Shown piece by piece: positions 6,108-6,189 of a DNA stretch of 6,189 nt. This DNA is from CAZVEV01 sp964625865. Lineage in GTDB: Bacteria > Planctomycetota > Phycisphaerae > SM23-33. The notes under the pieces were generated by a model. That model ran no database searches. It had not been told where the DNA came from and saw nothing but the letters and a program-made list of their open reading frames with translations. The DNA lies in contig CAZVEV010000328.1 of assembly GCA_964625865.1 (NCBI GenBank), positions 1-6,189 of the forward strand, read 5' to 3'. A program made the position numbers and the translations under genes. Positions within the stretch are counted from its first letter, which is position 1; the number at the start of each line of letters is the position of its first letter.

Positions 6108-6189
6108 ATGAAGAAGAACACATGTTTGGGACTATCTAGTGCCCGTGCGGAAAAGGCGTCTTTTTGCGGCGGGCGGGGCCGTGGGGCGT
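6108..6189 (+). CDS. Start of a third, probably exported gene, cut off by the contig end
   Basis: Only 27 codons are present, with no stop codon. The start MKKNT, the ribosome binding site and the whole upstream module parallel the first PEP-CTERM gene, so a third exported PEP-CTERM protein is the likely product. After about codon 8 the reading (SARAEKASFCGGRGRGA) no longer resembles a signal peptide, and the DNA becomes G-rich with homopolymers, so base errors or a frameshift near the contig end are likely. The product family is inferred from upstream similarity, not from its own sequence. Confidence 0.5.
   Translation, partial: MKKNTCLGLSSARAEKASFCGGRGRGA

Overview
This GC-rich window looks like a short contig from an uncultured Planctomycetota bacterium, perhaps Phycisphaerae-like. 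Three things point there: a large secreted di-heme protein built like the hydrazine synthase alpha subunit (a family common as paralogs in this phylum), a XylR-type regulator joining a LacI-like sugar sensor to an AraC DNA-binding domain, and small secreted proteins with PEP-CTERM tails. This placement is inference from gene content; there is no rRNA or other marker. The first 54 bases (almost pure C) and the last roughly 50 bases (G-rich) look like unreliable contig ends.

Layout. The left two thirds is on the minus strand: the beta-propeller/di-heme protein (82-2679), then a 249-base gap with a strong hairpin, then the XylR/AraC-type regulator (2929-4098). The right third is on the plus strand and divergent from the regulator: a first PEP-CTERM protein (4301-4969), a second PEP-CTERM protein with a LamG-like domain (5053-5832), and the first codons of a third, probably related gene (from 6108) that runs off the contig. 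There are no tRNA or rRNA genes, transposons or CRISPR arrays, and no exosortase gene.

The main observation is a promoter and leader module present twice, upstream of the first and third plus-strand genes. Each copy has two direct half-sites of the TTCCAAAT type 21-22 bp apart. The second half-site ends exactly 22 bp before a -10 box, no good -35 box is present, and a leader of about 92 nt follows, carrying an identical 19-nt block at an identical distance from the start codon. Direct repeats about two helical turns apart with the proximal one over the -35 position is the classic layout of an AraC-family activator site, and one copy lies between the AraC-type regulator and the gene it diverges from. 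The most economical model, which is inference, is that the regulator senses a sugar or polysaccharide breakdown product and activates at least two transcription units encoding exported, surface-sorted proteins. The di-heme protein lies downstream of the regulator on the same strand but behind a hairpin, so its membership in this regulon is open.
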